A stretch of DNA of 50,174 nucleotides from Alkalicoccus sp. (lineage in GTDB: Bacteria; Bacillota; Bacilli; Bacillales; Salisediminibacteriaceae), in contig REBZ01000135.1 in assembly GCA_007692495.1 (NCBI GenBank), positions 1-50,174 on the forward strand, given 5' to 3'. Both the position numbers and the translations under genes were made by a program. The notes below the pieces were generated by a model that worked only from the letters and a program-made list of their open reading frames with translations, was not told the origin of the DNA and did no database searches. Positions 1 through 8,100 of this stretch are shown here, in pieces (within the stretch, counting starts at the first letter, position 1; every line of letters begins with the position of its first letter).

Positions 1-166
1 GATAAAAGGGCCTTTTCATTCCTCATGGTGAAGGGATGCTGCATAAGTGTCTCTGCCCTGCCACCGGTTTGACCGAATAAAGAACGGGGTTCATGAAACT
101 TAGAACTTTTCTTTTTCTCCAGTCATCAACAGCGAACTCAGCATAGCGATTATAAATGAGTGTGGC
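1..166. other. Window start, no gene recognised
   Basis: I find no convincing coding region here. A 17-codon frame starts at 93 (MKLRTFLFLQ...) but has no good ribosome binding site. The stretch ends in a terminator-like hairpin, so it probably holds the 3' end or leader of something lying outside the window. Confidence 0.4.
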
Positions 167-195
167 CGTCTGGGAAAACTTCCGGACGTTTTTTT
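167..195 (+). terminator. Rho-independent terminator
   Basis: CGTCTGG pairs with CCGGACG (one G-U pair) around an 8-nt loop and is followed by seven T. It separates the RDD gene from whatever lies upstream. Confidence 0.65.
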
Positions 196-313
196 AAAAT
201 GGAAAGAAACGTTGGTCAGAAAGATTTGTCAGCCGCCCTGCCGTGGAACAAGCTAGAAATAAGTGGATATTTTCTGTTATGCTGAAGTTTACGCCTAATA
301 AACAGGAGGGACT

Positions 314-760
314 ATGCGTTATTATGCACCGACCGGATTGCTGCCCAGAGTAGCAGCCCGTATTCTGGATAATGTGCTGCTTGCGGCTGTTTATCTTTCT
401 GTCGCTAATTTGATATTCGCAGATGTATCATTTGGAAATATATCCGATTTATCATTTCAGCTTTTAGCAATTGCTTATTTCACCGCTCTTCCAGTTTTGT
501 GGAAAGGACATTCCATAGGCAAAAAAATATGCAGGGCAAAAATCATTTCCGTAGAAGAGAAAGATAAACTGAACTGGAAACATTCTTTCTGGAGAGAAGT
601 AATAGGATTTCAGCTCCTATCGATTGTAACTTTTGGTATCAGCCAGCTAGTGAGTGGTATTATGATAATCTTCCGGAAAGACAAAAAAGGTATTCATGAT
701 CTGATAGGGAAAACGCAGGTAAGAAATGACAGGCCACAGGGAATTTTTCTGGACGATTAA
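314..760 (+). CDS. RDD family membrane protein
   Basis: Small integral membrane protein of 148 residues. The RDD signature is visible near the N-terminus (R12, A15, D19 in the first helix), followed by hydrophobic segments at about 20-36, 45-62 and 95-118, and the typical late motif HDLIGKT near residue 129. RDD proteins are poorly defined; some have been linked to Na+/H+ exchange and osmotic tolerance, which is family knowledge only. The start is supported by GGAGGG at 305-310. It stands alone between a terminator and the YisL promoter. A second RDD gene lies at 37584 in this window; the two are diverged paralogues. Confidence 0.85.
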   Translation: MRYYAPTGLLPRVAARILDNVLLAAVYLSVANLIFADVSFGNISDLSFQLLAIAYFTALPVLWKGHSIGKKICRAKIISVEEKDKLNWKHSFWREVIGFQLLSIVTFGISQLVSGIMIIFRKDKKGIHDLIGKTQVRNDRPQGIFLDD

Positions 761-832
761 TCTCTTTCAATACCTTTCGCTGCGTTACTTTACAGCAGAA
801 GCCCCTTCTTTTTTTGTTCACATATTCTCCTT

Positions 833-861
833 TTGCGTCACCGTGCCATATCCGCTATACT
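833..861 (+). promoter_or_regulatory. SigA-type promoter of yisL
   Basis: TTGCGT (833-838) and TATACT (856-861) are separated by 17 bp and lie about 40 bp upstream of the YisL start codon. Confidence 0.55.
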
Positions 862-901
862 TGATAGCAGTGAGATTTTTTTAGGAAAGGAGGGGTAAAG
901 A

Positions 902-1267
902 ATGGGAATTTATGATATCTTTCTTCATTCACATTCACTATTTTTTGCGCTTGCACTGATTTCCTTTATTCTTGTTGTTGTGTTCCATAATAAAGGAAAA
1001 GCAAAGCCGGCAAAGATTCTGCATATGGTTCTGCGTCTGCTTTACATACTGCTTATTGTTACCGGCGTTGCGATGATTATTATGAACCCGTACTGGGCTA
1101 CGGTGGTCAAGGGGCTGCTGGCATTCTGGCTCATTTTCACGATGGAAATGATCGGTACACGTACGGGCAAAGGAACGCTGACTGGTTCCATGAAAATGTC
1201 TATGTGGATTCAGTTTGCACTGGCACTTGTACTAGTAATTGTATTTGGTTACGGCGTGACCGGTTAA
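902..1267 (+). CDS. yisL: YisL family (UPF0344) membrane protein
   Basis: The 121-residue protein matches the YisL/UPF0344 family (DUF1516): a short N-terminal HSHSLFF motif, then four hydrophobic helices at about 13-29, 40-60, 66-85 and 100-119 with little loop sequence. The function of the family is not known. The start has AGGAAAGGAGG upstream (about 883-893). It has its own promoter at 833 and ends in a strong hairpin shared with the convergent alanine dehydrogenase gene, so it looks monocistronic. Confidence 0.85.
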   Translation: MGIYDIFLHSHSLFFALALISFILVVVFHNKGKAKPAKILHMVLRLLYILLIVTGVAMIIMNPYWATVVKGLLAFWLIFTMEMIGTRTGKGTLTGSMKMSMWIQFALALVLVIVFGYGVTG

Positions 1268-1270
1268 TAA

Positions 1271-1307
1271 AAAAACCTCTGGAGGGAAATCCCTTCAGAG
1301 GTTTTTT
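1271..1307. terminator. Bidirectional terminator yisL/ald
   Basis: AACCTCTGGAGGG and CCCTTCAGAGGTT form a 13-position stem with an AAAT loop. A-runs on the left and T-runs on the right allow it to serve both convergent genes. Confidence 0.85.
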
Positions 1308-1348
1308 GTACAGATTTTTCTTTTTTATAATAGCAGCAAAATCTGCTT

Positions 1349-2467
1349 CTACAGTCCGAGTGCTTTTTCCGGGGGAACGTATTCATAGCCGAGATCGCGG
1401 GCTACAGCTTCATACGTAACGTGTCCACCGGCGGTGTTGACGCCTTTCATAAGCGGAGCGGACTGGCGGACTGCTTCCTTCACGCCGGACGCTGCAATCT
1501 TAAGCGCATACGGAACGGTGACGTTTGTCAGACCGATTGTCGAAGTACGCGGGACAGCTCCCGGCATATTCGCTACAGCATAGTGGACGACACCGTGCTT
1601 CGTGTAAGTCGGGTTATCGTGCGTTGTAATGTGATCAATTGTTTCCACGATACCGCCCTGATCAATTGCTACGTCGACGATCACAGATCCCGGGTGCATC
1701 TCTTTAACCATTGCTTCGGTAACAAGTTTTGGTGCTTTAGCACCGGGAATTAGAACGGCACCAATAAGGAGATCGGACTCCTTGACCGCCTGGGCAATAT
1801 TTAACGGGTTGCTCATCAGTGTATTGATTTCTGTGCCGAATTGATCATCCAGCTGCCGGAGACGTTCCGGACTGAGGTCGATAATCGTGACATCCGCTCC
1901 GAGCCCCATCGCGATTTTTGCAGCGTTTGTACCGACGACCCCACCGCCGATGACTGTTACTTTACCCCGCTTGACGCCTGGGATACCGGAAAGAAGGACA
2001 CCGCTTCCGCCTTTTGGTTTTTCAAGAAACTGCGCGCCGAGCTGGGAAGCCATGCGTCCTGCGACTTCACTCATCGGTGTAAGAAGAGGGAGGGTGTGAT
2101 TTATTTCCACCGTTTCATAGGCGATGGACGTGACGCCGTGTTTTGTGAGTGCTTCTGCCAGTTCCGGCACGGCTGCCAGATGAAGGTACGTAAATAAAAT
2201 CAGTCCTTCCCGGAAATAGCCGTATTCCTCCGGAAGAGGTTCTTTTACTTTCATGATCATTTCCGCATCGTGCCAGAGTTCTGCAGCTTCCGTGCGGAGA
2301 GAGGCACCGGCTTCAATATAAGCGGCGTCGGGAAAGCCGCTTTCCACCCCCGCGTTTGTTTCGACCATAACAGAATGTCCTGCCTGAGTAAGCGTCATTA
2401 CACCCGCAGGAGTAAGAGCTACACGGTTTTCGTTATTTTTAATCTCTCTTGGTACACCAATAATCAT
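1349..2467 (-). CDS. ald: Alanine dehydrogenase
   Basis: NAD-dependent L-alanine dehydrogenase (alanine to pyruvate and ammonia), cytosolic. The 372 residues are full length. Visible features are the N-terminal [10 protein letters not shown] motif, the pyruvate-site lysine and histidine (K75, H96), the nucleotide-binding GGGVVG at 174-179 in a Rossmann fold, and the late VDVAIDQGG and [10 protein letters not shown] motifs. The start is preceded by AAGGAGGAAG at a good distance. In Bacillus the enzyme supports growth on alanine and sporulation; that role is family knowledge. It is monocistronic, convergent with yisL. Confidence 0.96.
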   Translation of the reverse strand: MIIGVPREIKNNENRVALTPAGVMTLTQAGHSVMVETNAGVESGFPDAAYIEAGASLRTEAAELWHDAEMIMKVKEPLPEEYGYFREGLILFTYLHLAAVPELAEALTKHGVTSIAYETVEINHTLPLLTPMSEVAGRMASQLGAQFLEKPKGGSGVLLSGIPGVKRGKVTVIGGGVVGTNAAKIAMGLGADVTIIDLSPERLRQLDDQFGTEINTLMSNPLNIAQAVKESDLLIGAVLIPGAKAPKLVTEAMVKEMHPGSVIVDVAIDQGGIVETIDHITTHDNPTYTKHGVVHYAVANMPGAVPRTSTIGLTNVTVPYALKIAASGVKEAVRQSAPLMKGVNTAGGHVTYEAVARDLGYEYVPPEKALGL

Positions 2468-2626
2468 TAGACTTCCTCCTTATCAAGTAAGTTCTGCTGT
2501 ATGCGGAGAGTGTACAGCAGGGCTTTTCTACTATCTATTGTAGCGTACACTATACAACGTATCCACTATTTCCTGGATAAATATGTGTGTTTATTTTTGA
2601 CGGTTTTGTCTTTACAGGATGGACAC

Positions 2627-2664
2627 AAAAAAAAGAGCGCCCTGACAGAAGGTCAGGGGCGCTC
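2627..2664 (-). terminator. Terminator of the KTSC gene
   Basis: GAGCGCCCTGAC and GGTCAGGGGCGCTC pair with one bulge and a 4-nt loop; on the minus strand a run of eight T follows. Confidence 0.85.
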
Positions 2665-2676
2665 CGGGGAGTTTAT

Positions 2677-2895
2677 TCACGTTTTTACTGTAGATGACGG
2701 AAAGCGTCCTTTAATGCGTTCCTCATAATATTTTTTCATGTCCTGACTGGAAAACATCCCGACGTATTCCGTTTCCCGCACTTCGTAATAAATAATGTAG
2801 TCTTCGTTTTCACATTTGACGTGCAACTGCTTCTGCATCGGATCATATCCGATTTTTTGAAAGCCTCCACTGTTCAGCTGAGTCCACTGGATCAT
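2677..2895 (-). CDS. KTSC domain small protein
   Basis: The 72-residue protein fits the KTSC domain pattern: an N-terminal W-x-x-L/V-x-S strand (IQWTQLNSGGFQKIGYD), a central V-K-x-E/G-x-x-Y-x-Y-x-V section and a helix ending in Y-x-x-x-I-K-x-R-F-P. The four residues that name the family (K, T, S, C) are not all preserved, so this is a family-level call. Function is unknown; KTSC modules are sometimes fused to lysyl-tRNA synthetase-like or nuclease domains. The start has GGAGGGGGAAAT just upstream. It has its own terminator. Confidence 0.65.
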   Translation of the reverse strand: MIQWTQLNSGGFQKIGYDPMQKQLHVKCENEDYIIYYEVRETEYVGMFSSQDMKKYYEERIKGRFPSSTVKT

Positions 2896-3031
2896 AATTT
2901 CCCCCTCCTTACATGAAAGTATTATTACTTGTTTTCCCGGACTTAAGACCCCGCAAACCTCACTATTTCTAAGCAGCTTCAGAATTTTTATGAGAAAAAA
3001 GTCACAAGTACTTGAATGAAGGAACGATTCT

Positions 3032-3058
3032 TTACAGCACTCCCTTTTTTCGTATATA
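3032..3058 (+). promoter_or_regulatory. SigA-type promoter candidate
   Basis: TTTACA near 3032 and a TATATA/TATAGT box near 3054 are spaced by about 16-17 bp, roughly 95 bp upstream of the gene at 3156. Confidence 0.4.
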
Positions 3059-3155
3059 GTTTAAAAGGAAGAAAGAAAGGTAATTAATTTACCAGAAATA
3101 ACAGTTCCCACTGAAAACTCCCGGCTCTGCTGCCGGTCAGAAAGGAAGGATCAAG

Positions 3156-3416
3156 ATGCAGAAACTGCTGCTGTGGATCGGTTTTACCATTTTTATCGGC
3201 TGGATCATCGCCATGTCCGTTAATTATGGGATTTATAACGAAGCGACCGACCCTGCACTCATATCACCGTTTGTTGACGGTATTTTATTTATGGCATTAA
3301 TGCTCGGCATTTATTTCATTGTCTGGTGGACGTTCACAAGACGACCGGCAGCTGCCACAATACAGCTTGCGGCAGGTGCCGTACTGTCCCTTACAGCCGC
3401 TTTCCTGCTTATTTAA
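3156..3416 (+). CDS. Small membrane protein of unknown function
   Basis: The 86-residue protein has three hydrophobic segments at about 3-22, 38-58 and 66-85, with an Arg-Arg-Pro turn between the second and third that fits a cytoplasmic loop. I do not recognise the family. The start is chosen from AAGGAAGG about 8 bp upstream of the ATG at 3156. A promoter-like sequence lies near 3032 and a terminator follows, so it is probably transcribed alone. Confidence 0.6.
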   Translation: MQKLLLWIGFTIFIGWIIAMSVNYGIYNEATDPALISPFVDGILFMALMLGIYFIVWWTFTRRPAAATIQLAAGAVLSLTAAFLLI

Positions 3417-3432
3417 TCGCCTATACGAAAAC

Positions 3433-3462
3433 CTGTCAGGACTCAGCCTGGCAGTTTTTTTT
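3433..3462 (+). terminator. Rho-independent terminator
   Basis: CTGTCAGG pairs with CCTGGCAG (one G-U) around a 6-nt loop, followed by eight T. Confidence 0.75.
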
Positions 3463-3584
3463 ATTAGTCTCTTTGCTGCATGCAGGGAGCACTGGGGTAA
3501 AGGGTGATTCCTGTTTTATACTTTTGCCTGATAAGGGGTAAAGGTAAAATGAAAACAGTCTGATTATTTACAGGAGGTCTCATT

Positions 3585-4757
3585 ATGCTGAAACTTATCA
3601 GGGGAGGCACGGTTTATGCGCCGGCGTACCTCGGGAAAAAAGATATTCTTATTGCGGACGGTTGTATAGCAGCAGTAGAGGATAATATCGATATTGGAAA
3701 ACTTGCTCCTTTTGTGGAGGTAATAGAAGCTTCAGGGAAACTTGTTGTTCCCGGGCTCGTTGACGGGCACGTTCATATTACCGGGGGAGGTGGAGAGGGG
3801 GGCTTTTCCACACGTACCCCGGAACTGACGTTAAAAGACTGTATCGACGCCGGAGTGACAACCGTCGTCGGCGTACTCGGCACCGATGGCACGGCACGTA
3901 CGATGACGAACCTCGTCGCAAAAGCAAAAGGACTGACGGAGGAAGGTATCACCTGCTTCTGCCAGAGCGGAAGCTATCACGTGCCGGTCCGGACACTAAC
4001 CGGATCGCTGCAGAATGACATTATGTTTGTAGAGGAAATTATCGGCGCCGGAGAAATTGCGATCGAAGACCACCGCTCCTCCCAGCCGGAATGGCAGGAA
4101 ATCGCCAGGCTTGCCAGTGAAGCACGTGCCGGCGGTCTTTTGTCAGGAAAAGGTGGTGTTGTGACCATACATGTCGGGGACGGAAAGGGCCTTCTTTCCA
4201 AACTGGAAACAGTCGTACAGGAAACAGAAATTCCGATTACCCAGTTCTGGCCGACCCATATTAACCGCCATGAAGCACTGTTGGAAGCAGGCATCCGTTT
4301 TACCCGGGAAGGCGGTTTCGTCGATTTCACGACGAGTACGCTTCATCCTTCCGAAAAGCCGCTCCTTAAAAGCAGCCGCGGTATGAAATATATGCTTGAT
4401 GCCGGAGTCCGACCGGAGCAGATTACTTTCACGTCCGACGGGCAGGGAAGCCTTCCTCAGTTTGACGAAAACCGGCAGTTTACGGGCCTCGGTGTCGGAA
4501 AAGTCGAGAGTCTTCTTCAGGAACTGAAGGATGCTGTGCTCGTGGAAGGACTGCCTCTGGAAACTGTCTGGAAAGCAGCTTCTGAAAATCCTGCCCGGCT
4601 GCTGCAGCTGCGGGGGAAAGGAACGGTGGAAAAAGAGAAGGATGCGGACCTGCTTCTTCTTCACCCGGAAACGCTTCATTTGGAGAGCGTTATGGCCCGC
4701 GGAAGATGGCTTCAGCATGGGGATGTACGGCAGAAGGGAACGTTTGAAGAGGAATGA
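3585..4757 (+). CDS. iadA: Isoaspartyl dipeptidase (beta-aspartyl peptidase)
   Basis: Binuclear zinc amidohydrolase of 390 residues that cleaves beta-aspartyl dipeptides arising from protein damage. Metal ligands are visible at H62 and H64 (GHVHITGG), H196 (IHVGDG), H225 (THINRH) and D285 (SDGQGS); spacing matches the E. coli enzyme closely. The bridging carbamylated lysine (Lys162 of E. coli) is replaced by E157 in GAGEIAIEDHRSS: the distance to the next ligand is 39 in both. Glutamate can bridge metals directly, so activity is not excluded. The start has AGGAGGTC upstream. The next gene follows after about 50 bp, so they may share a transcript. Confidence 0.92.
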   Translation: MLKLIRGGTVYAPAYLGKKDILIADGCIAAVEDNIDIGKLAPFVEVIEASGKLVVPGLVDGHVHITGGGGEGGFSTRTPELTLKDCIDAGVTTVVGVLGTDGTARTMTNLVAKAKGLTEEGITCFCQSGSYHVPVRTLTGSLQNDIMFVEEIIGAGEIAIEDHRSSQPEWQEIARLASEARAGGLLSGKGGVVTIHVGDGKGLLSKLETVVQETEIPITQFWPTHINRHEALLEAGIRFTREGGFVDFTTSTLHPSEKPLLKSSRGMKYMLDAGVRPEQITFTSDGQGSLPQFDENRQFTGLGVGKVESLLQELKDAVLVEGLPLETVWKAASENPARLLQLRGKGTVEKEKDADLLLLHPETLHLESVMARGRWLQHGDVRQKGTFEEE

Positions 4758-4806
4758 AAAAGGCTATAGTAAGCTGACATTAAAATGTATATAAAGGAGG
4801 TCTATT

Positions 4807-5253
4807 GTGAACGCACAGCAGAAAAATAAAAAATTTGAAACAGGCAGTTTTCTGCTCGGGTTCGGTTTTCTTGGAGCAATGGACGGCATTGTCTTTCATC
4901 AGCTGCTGCAGTGGCACAGCGTGATTATGGATACGACCGAAACGATGCAGATTGTCAGCGACGGCCTGTTTCACCTCGCCGTAACAATCACCCTCATTGC
5001 AGGTGCTGTTATTCTCTGGATGGGAGGGCGGCCGGTGAACCTGAAGGAAGGCTTCCGCCGTATGTTCAGTATGTTTTTAATCGGGGGCGGTACATTCAAT
5101 CTCGTGGAAGGCATCATTAATCATCACATTCTTCAGATTCACCGCGTGCACCCGGAAGCGGATAACCCTCTGTTTTACGATCTGGCGTTTTTGGCGAGCG
5201 GGGCTGTTCTCGTCATTCTAGGAGTACTGCTCCGCAGAGGACTGGGAAAATAA
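4807..5253 (+). CDS. DUF2243 membrane protein
   Basis: The 148-residue protein shows the DUF2243 pattern: an N-terminal helix with GFLGAMDGIVFHQLLQWH, then DGLFHLAVT, and a later EGIINHHILQIHRVHP. Four hydrophobic helices are evident, with conserved histidines at membrane borders that could bind metal. Function is unknown. AAGGAGGTC lies just before the start (GTG at 4807). It is immediately followed by the His-rich exported protein at 5255, one base after its stop, so the two are certainly translationally linked. Confidence 0.8.
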   Translation: MNAQQKNKKFETGSFLLGFGFLGAMDGIVFHQLLQWHSVIMDTTETMQIVSDGLFHLAVTITLIAGAVILWMGGRPVNLKEGFRRMFSMFLIGGGTFNLVEGIINHHILQIHRVHPEADNPLFYDLAFLASGAVLVILGVLLRRGLGK

Positions 5254-5254
5254 T

Positions 5255-5695
5255 ATGAGTATTTACCGAATGATCAGCTTTATCGTTCTGTTTGGGTTTG
5301 TTGGAGTCACATTGTACTTTTATACGATCAACAGCCATTTCGTCATGCACGTTGCCGGTACACATGAGCATGGTGCGGTCGAAGTGCCGGAAGAAGAAGA
5401 AACCCCGTCGATAGAAGGAGAAATTGTCGAAGAAGACGGAGAAGCGGCCCTGCATATCGAAGTGGAGAATTTCGATTTTGTCCGGGAGGAGATGGGAGAG
5501 TCCAGCTACCGGGAAGGACACGCCCACGTATACATTAACGGCGAAAGAGAAGGCCGTCTGTACGGGACAGAATATCCGCTTGGACAGGTGAAGGAAGACG
5601 AACTGCACATCCGCGTCGTGCTGAGCAGTCATCAGCATGAAGCACTCGAGTATGACGGGGAAGAGATCGACTGGGAAACAACCTACCGCCCTTAG
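5255..5695 (+). CDS. Membrane-anchored His-rich acidic protein
   Basis: The 146-residue protein begins with one hydrophobic segment (about 5-26) that should act as an uncleaved signal anchor, leaving an acidic, histidine-containing domain outside. Notable pieces are HVAGTHEHG, EGHAHVYING and SSHQHEALEYDG. The Ig-like strand pattern with a late HIRVVLSSHQHEAL section is reminiscent of copper or other metal-handling exported domains, but there is no Cys and I do not recognise the family. It follows the DUF2243 gene by one base, implying a joint role at the membrane. Confidence 0.7.
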   Translation: MSIYRMISFIVLFGFVGVTLYFYTINSHFVMHVAGTHEHGAVEVPEEEETPSIEGEIVEEDGEAALHIEVENFDFVREEMGESSYREGHAHVYINGEREGRLYGTEYPLGQVKEDELHIRVVLSSHQHEALEYDGEEIDWETTYRP

Positions 5696-5750
5696 CTGAA
5701 GAAGAAGCCGTTTCGACAATAGGGTAAAGACGTCCGGAACCGGAACTGAA

Positions 5751-5784
5751 AAGCCCGTAAGACAAAAATATGTCTTACGGGCTT
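5751..5784. terminator. Bidirectional hairpin
   Basis: AAGCCCGTAAGAC and GTCTTACGGGCTT form a perfect 13-bp stem with an 8-nt loop between two convergent genes. T-tracts are short on both sides. Confidence 0.75.
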
Positions 5785-5822
5785 AAGTTTGCGTGAAGTC
5801 CTGGTTCTGTAGGAAGCAGCTT

Positions 5823-7082
5823 TTACGTTTTACGTTTAATGTCTTTTAAGGTTATCCTGCTTTTAGGAATCGTAGGAATTTCCGTCATACTAAACGACAG
5901 ATCCTGCTCCGGGACGGAGTAAGTCATGTGATTAACAAGAAAGTCCAGGCTTTCTTTCAAAATATCAATGGTGATCCATTCCCCTGCACAACGGTGACCA
6001 ATGTCGAATTCACCGCCGCCCTGTGGAATAAAATCAAATGGACTGCCGTCCCATTCTCTGAATCTTTCCGGTTCAAAACGGTCCGGATTTTCCCAGTCAT
6101 CCGGGTGGTGATTTGTACCGTACAGATCGAGAAGGGTCAGTGTACCTTCTTTAAAAGTATAACCCTGCCAGGTAAAAGAGTCTTTTACTTTAGCTGCTGT
6201 AAAAGGGAAAAATGGGTAATACCGTCGAACTTCCTGAATGAAATACTGAAGCTTGTTTTCATCTCCAGATTCCAGCTCTTTACTTTTCTCAGGATATTGA
6301 TGAACTGCTAAAGCTGTAAAGGCAACGTAAATGGAGACAGCTACCATTGGACGCAGAAGATTTAATATTTCCACAGCTGCGGTTTCTTCATCAAGCAGCT
6401 GATCTTCAAGGTCTCTGTGCCAGGCAAAAGCATATAGGGCCCGGGATTTTTCTACATCCCGCTCCTCATTACGCACTTCTTTGATGAGTCCTTCAATCCA
6501 TTTTTCTGCTTTGGCGCGGGCTCTCCACCCTTTAAAGTGTCCTAAACTGACATCTGCAGGCCGCTCAAACATTTCACTCAGCTGGTCCGCCCGAAGCGCT
6601 ACTTCATCTTCATCCAGCGGAACACCTGTCCATTCACAGGCCACCCGGGTAATAATCTTTTTTACTTCCTCATATAGCGTTATTTCTTCCTGGGACTCCC
6701 ATGTTTCCGCTGCCTGTTTCCAATGCTTTTTAGTTAAACGGCGGATCTCCTCTAAATCCTCTTTCGACATGAGGGACATAAACATCGCTTTTCTGTGTCT
6801 GTGAGCTTCTCCATCCATCCCCTGGACTCCGCCTTCACCAAACAACGTTTTTTCCACTGGTTTAGGCGCTGCTCCTTCCCGCTTGAATTTCGTGTTATCA
6901 TAAAAAATCTTTGCCGCTTCACTTCCCGACAAACATATTGCTTTTTCTCCGAGAAGCTTTGTTTCAAACACGTTCGACTGCATCGTATGGCGCCGGTTAA
7001 TGATAAACTGATAACCTTCTTTCAGAAGTTTGAGGCTGTTGTCGAGCCCCTCTTCCTTCGGCATATTGCTGTTGTTACTCAT
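5823..7082 (-). CDS. Cytochrome P450, CYP152 fatty-acid peroxygenase
   Basis: H2O2-dependent fatty-acid hydroxylase family of P450 (CYP152, like B. subtilis P450 BS-beta). Heme Cys is C365 in FDIGHRCAGEW, the substrate-carboxylate Arg-Pro pair is R244-P245 in LLRPMVAVS, and EVRRYYPFFPF carries the ExxR helix. At the position that separates hydroxylases from the OleT-type decarboxylases there is Q87 (VQGMDG), matching BS-beta Gln85, which suggests hydroxylation rather than alkene formation. Length is 419, as usual. TCGTATCCCTCC on the plus strand supplies the RBS. It is preceded by a TetR-type palindrome and is monocistronic. Confidence 0.93.
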   Translation of the reverse strand: MSNNSNMPKEEGLDNSLKLLKEGYQFIINRRHTMQSNVFETKLLGEKAICLSGSEAAKIFYDNTKFKREGAAPKPVEKTLFGEGGVQGMDGEAHRHRKAMFMSLMSKEDLEEIRRLTKKHWKQAAETWESQEEITLYEEVKKIITRVACEWTGVPLDEDEVALRADQLSEMFERPADVSLGHFKGWRARAKAEKWIEGLIKEVRNEERDVEKSRALYAFAWHRDLEDQLLDEETAAVEILNLLRPMVAVSIYVAFTALAVHQYPEKSKELESGDENKLQYFIQEVRRYYPFFPFTAAKVKDSFTWQGYTFKEGTLTLLDLYGTNHHPDDWENPDRFEPERFREWDGSPFDFIPQGGGEFDIGHRCAGEWITIDILKESLDFLVNHMTYSVPEQDLSFSMTEIPTIPKSRITLKDIKRKT

Positions 7083-7098
7083 CGTATCCCTCCATTGA

Positions 7099-7120
7099 AA
7101 AGTGAATGAACATTCACTTT
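7099..7120. promoter_or_regulatory. TetR-type operator palindrome upstream of CYP152
   Basis: AAAGTGAATG and CATTCACTTT are perfect 10-bp inverted arms around AA. The site lies 17 bp before the P450 start. The core TGAATG..CATTCA resembles fatty-acid responsive TetR sites such as FadR of B. subtilis (TGAATGA-type half sites), which would fit a fatty-acid hydroxylase. No tetR gene is adjacent. Confidence 0.65.
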
Positions 7121-7654
7121 ATATCTTCCTCCAGTCAATGTTTTTTAAACCATAGTATTATAATTGAGGGGGAATCGGTTTTGTAAGGAATTCAGCACGG
7201 CAAAATACGAGTGATTACTATTGTGGACACCTGTTTTCGCAGGGAATTTATTTACGAAAAAGAATTTCAAAAGGGACTTATTTCCACTAAATACTACCGG
7301 TTTCAGAAAGTACCTTCATTTACAGACAAAAAATATCTGCAGATGTCATCAAAAATAAACAGGGAAATATCTTTCATTTATCCCAATCGCTCTTTTAAGG
7401 TCAAAAAGTCGGGCAAAATCTTATTAAGCCATGTTTCTGTGGAAAATATGATATTTTTTAGCGCGGATACAGCAACGAAGTCTAAAGACATACTGACTGG
7501 GAAATCCCCTGGGATACCTCCGCTTTCGGTAAATATAAGAAGTCATTTCTTTCTCCACCTAACGAAACGGGTTGTTTTTGAAGTGCCTGCGGCTCTTTTC
7601 ACCTGCCGCGGAGAAAGCTGGAGATTTCCTCCAACCGCCAACACCAGATACAGC
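7121..7654. other. AT-rich intergenic stretch without a convincing gene
   Basis: A 151-codon frame on the plus strand (from 7211) has no ribosome binding site, atypical composition and no recognisable domain, so I treat it as chance. Around 7584-7630 there is a short GC-rich segment (GTGCCTGCGGCTCTTTTC...) that resembles part of the dispersed repeat at 43901. Confidence 0.4.
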
Positions 7655-7768
7655 TTATTTTTTTGATGTCAGGCGCACGATCAGCCAGACCAGCAGTCCG
7701 ATCAATGCGGCTGTCGCACCGATGATGACTAAAATTAAGATTATTCCCGGAATTCCTGCACTGCTCAT
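7655..7768 (-). CDS. 37-residue membrane protein
   Basis: A short frame that encodes MSSAGIPGIILILVIIGATA... with one long hydrophobic helix (about 5-32) and the basic tail RLTSKK. GAGGAGAA lies about 8 bp upstream of the ATG at 7768, an excellent ribosome binding site. The helix with a Lys tail fits a single-span membrane peptide; a regulator of a membrane complex or a type I toxin-like peptide are both possible. I do not recognise a family. No partner gene overlaps it. Confidence 0.6.
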   Translation of the reverse strand: MSSAGIPGIILILVIIGATAALIGLLVWLIVRLTSKK

Positions 7769-8024
7769 AAAAGCATTCTCCTCTATACATAAGATATCGG
7801 ATCGATACATTGCGCCCCCACCGTACCATAAAAATTGTTAATTGCAAAAAAATGTATTTCGATAAATCTTAGTGGTGTGAAAGTTCCTTTTTACCTGTGG
7901 ATGAATCCACCTGTCCAACAGGAAAAGCCCGTATTTCCTAAAGCAGAGAAGCTGAAAGTGCCACCTGTTTATTACGACTGTGCTTTTATTTGAAATAAGG
8001 TGACGGAACTTCAGGAGCTTTGCT
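7769..8024. other. Intergenic region upstream of marR
   Basis: Apart from the promoter region of the small membrane protein (minus strand) I see no gene, hairpin or repeat here. Confidence 0.4.
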
Positions 8025-8054
8025 TTGACACCCCTTCCAAAATTGTTTTATAGT
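8025..8054 (+). promoter_or_regulatory. SigA promoter of marR-RND operon
   Basis: Consensus TTGACA (8025-8030) and TATAGT (8049-8054) with an 18-bp spacer, about 45 bp before the marR start. Confidence 0.75.
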
Positions 8055-8059
8055 TTAAC

Positions 8060-8076
8060 AAATTAATAATTAATTT
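8060..8076. promoter_or_regulatory. Probable MarR operator
   Basis: AAATTAAT-A-ATTAATTT is a perfect 17-bp palindrome directly downstream of the -10 box and upstream of marR. Its position fits self-repression of the marR-efflux operon. Confidence 0.65.
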
Positions 8077-8100
8077 ACTTAATAGTTTATGGGGTGTGTT

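Noticed and set aside
1421-2470. Several plus-strand frames inside the alanine dehydrogenase gene
   Set aside because: They are antisense shadows of a clear full-length gene with all motifs.
7240-7400. A third phased array (GGGA-TTATTT-like motif)
   Set aside because: Two similar segments lie 31 bp apart (7242 and 7273), but further units do not keep the spacing, so it is not convincing.
7211-7666. 151-codon frame in the gap after the P450 gene
   Set aside because: No ribosome site, odd residue composition, and it runs antisense over the better supported 37-residue membrane peptide.
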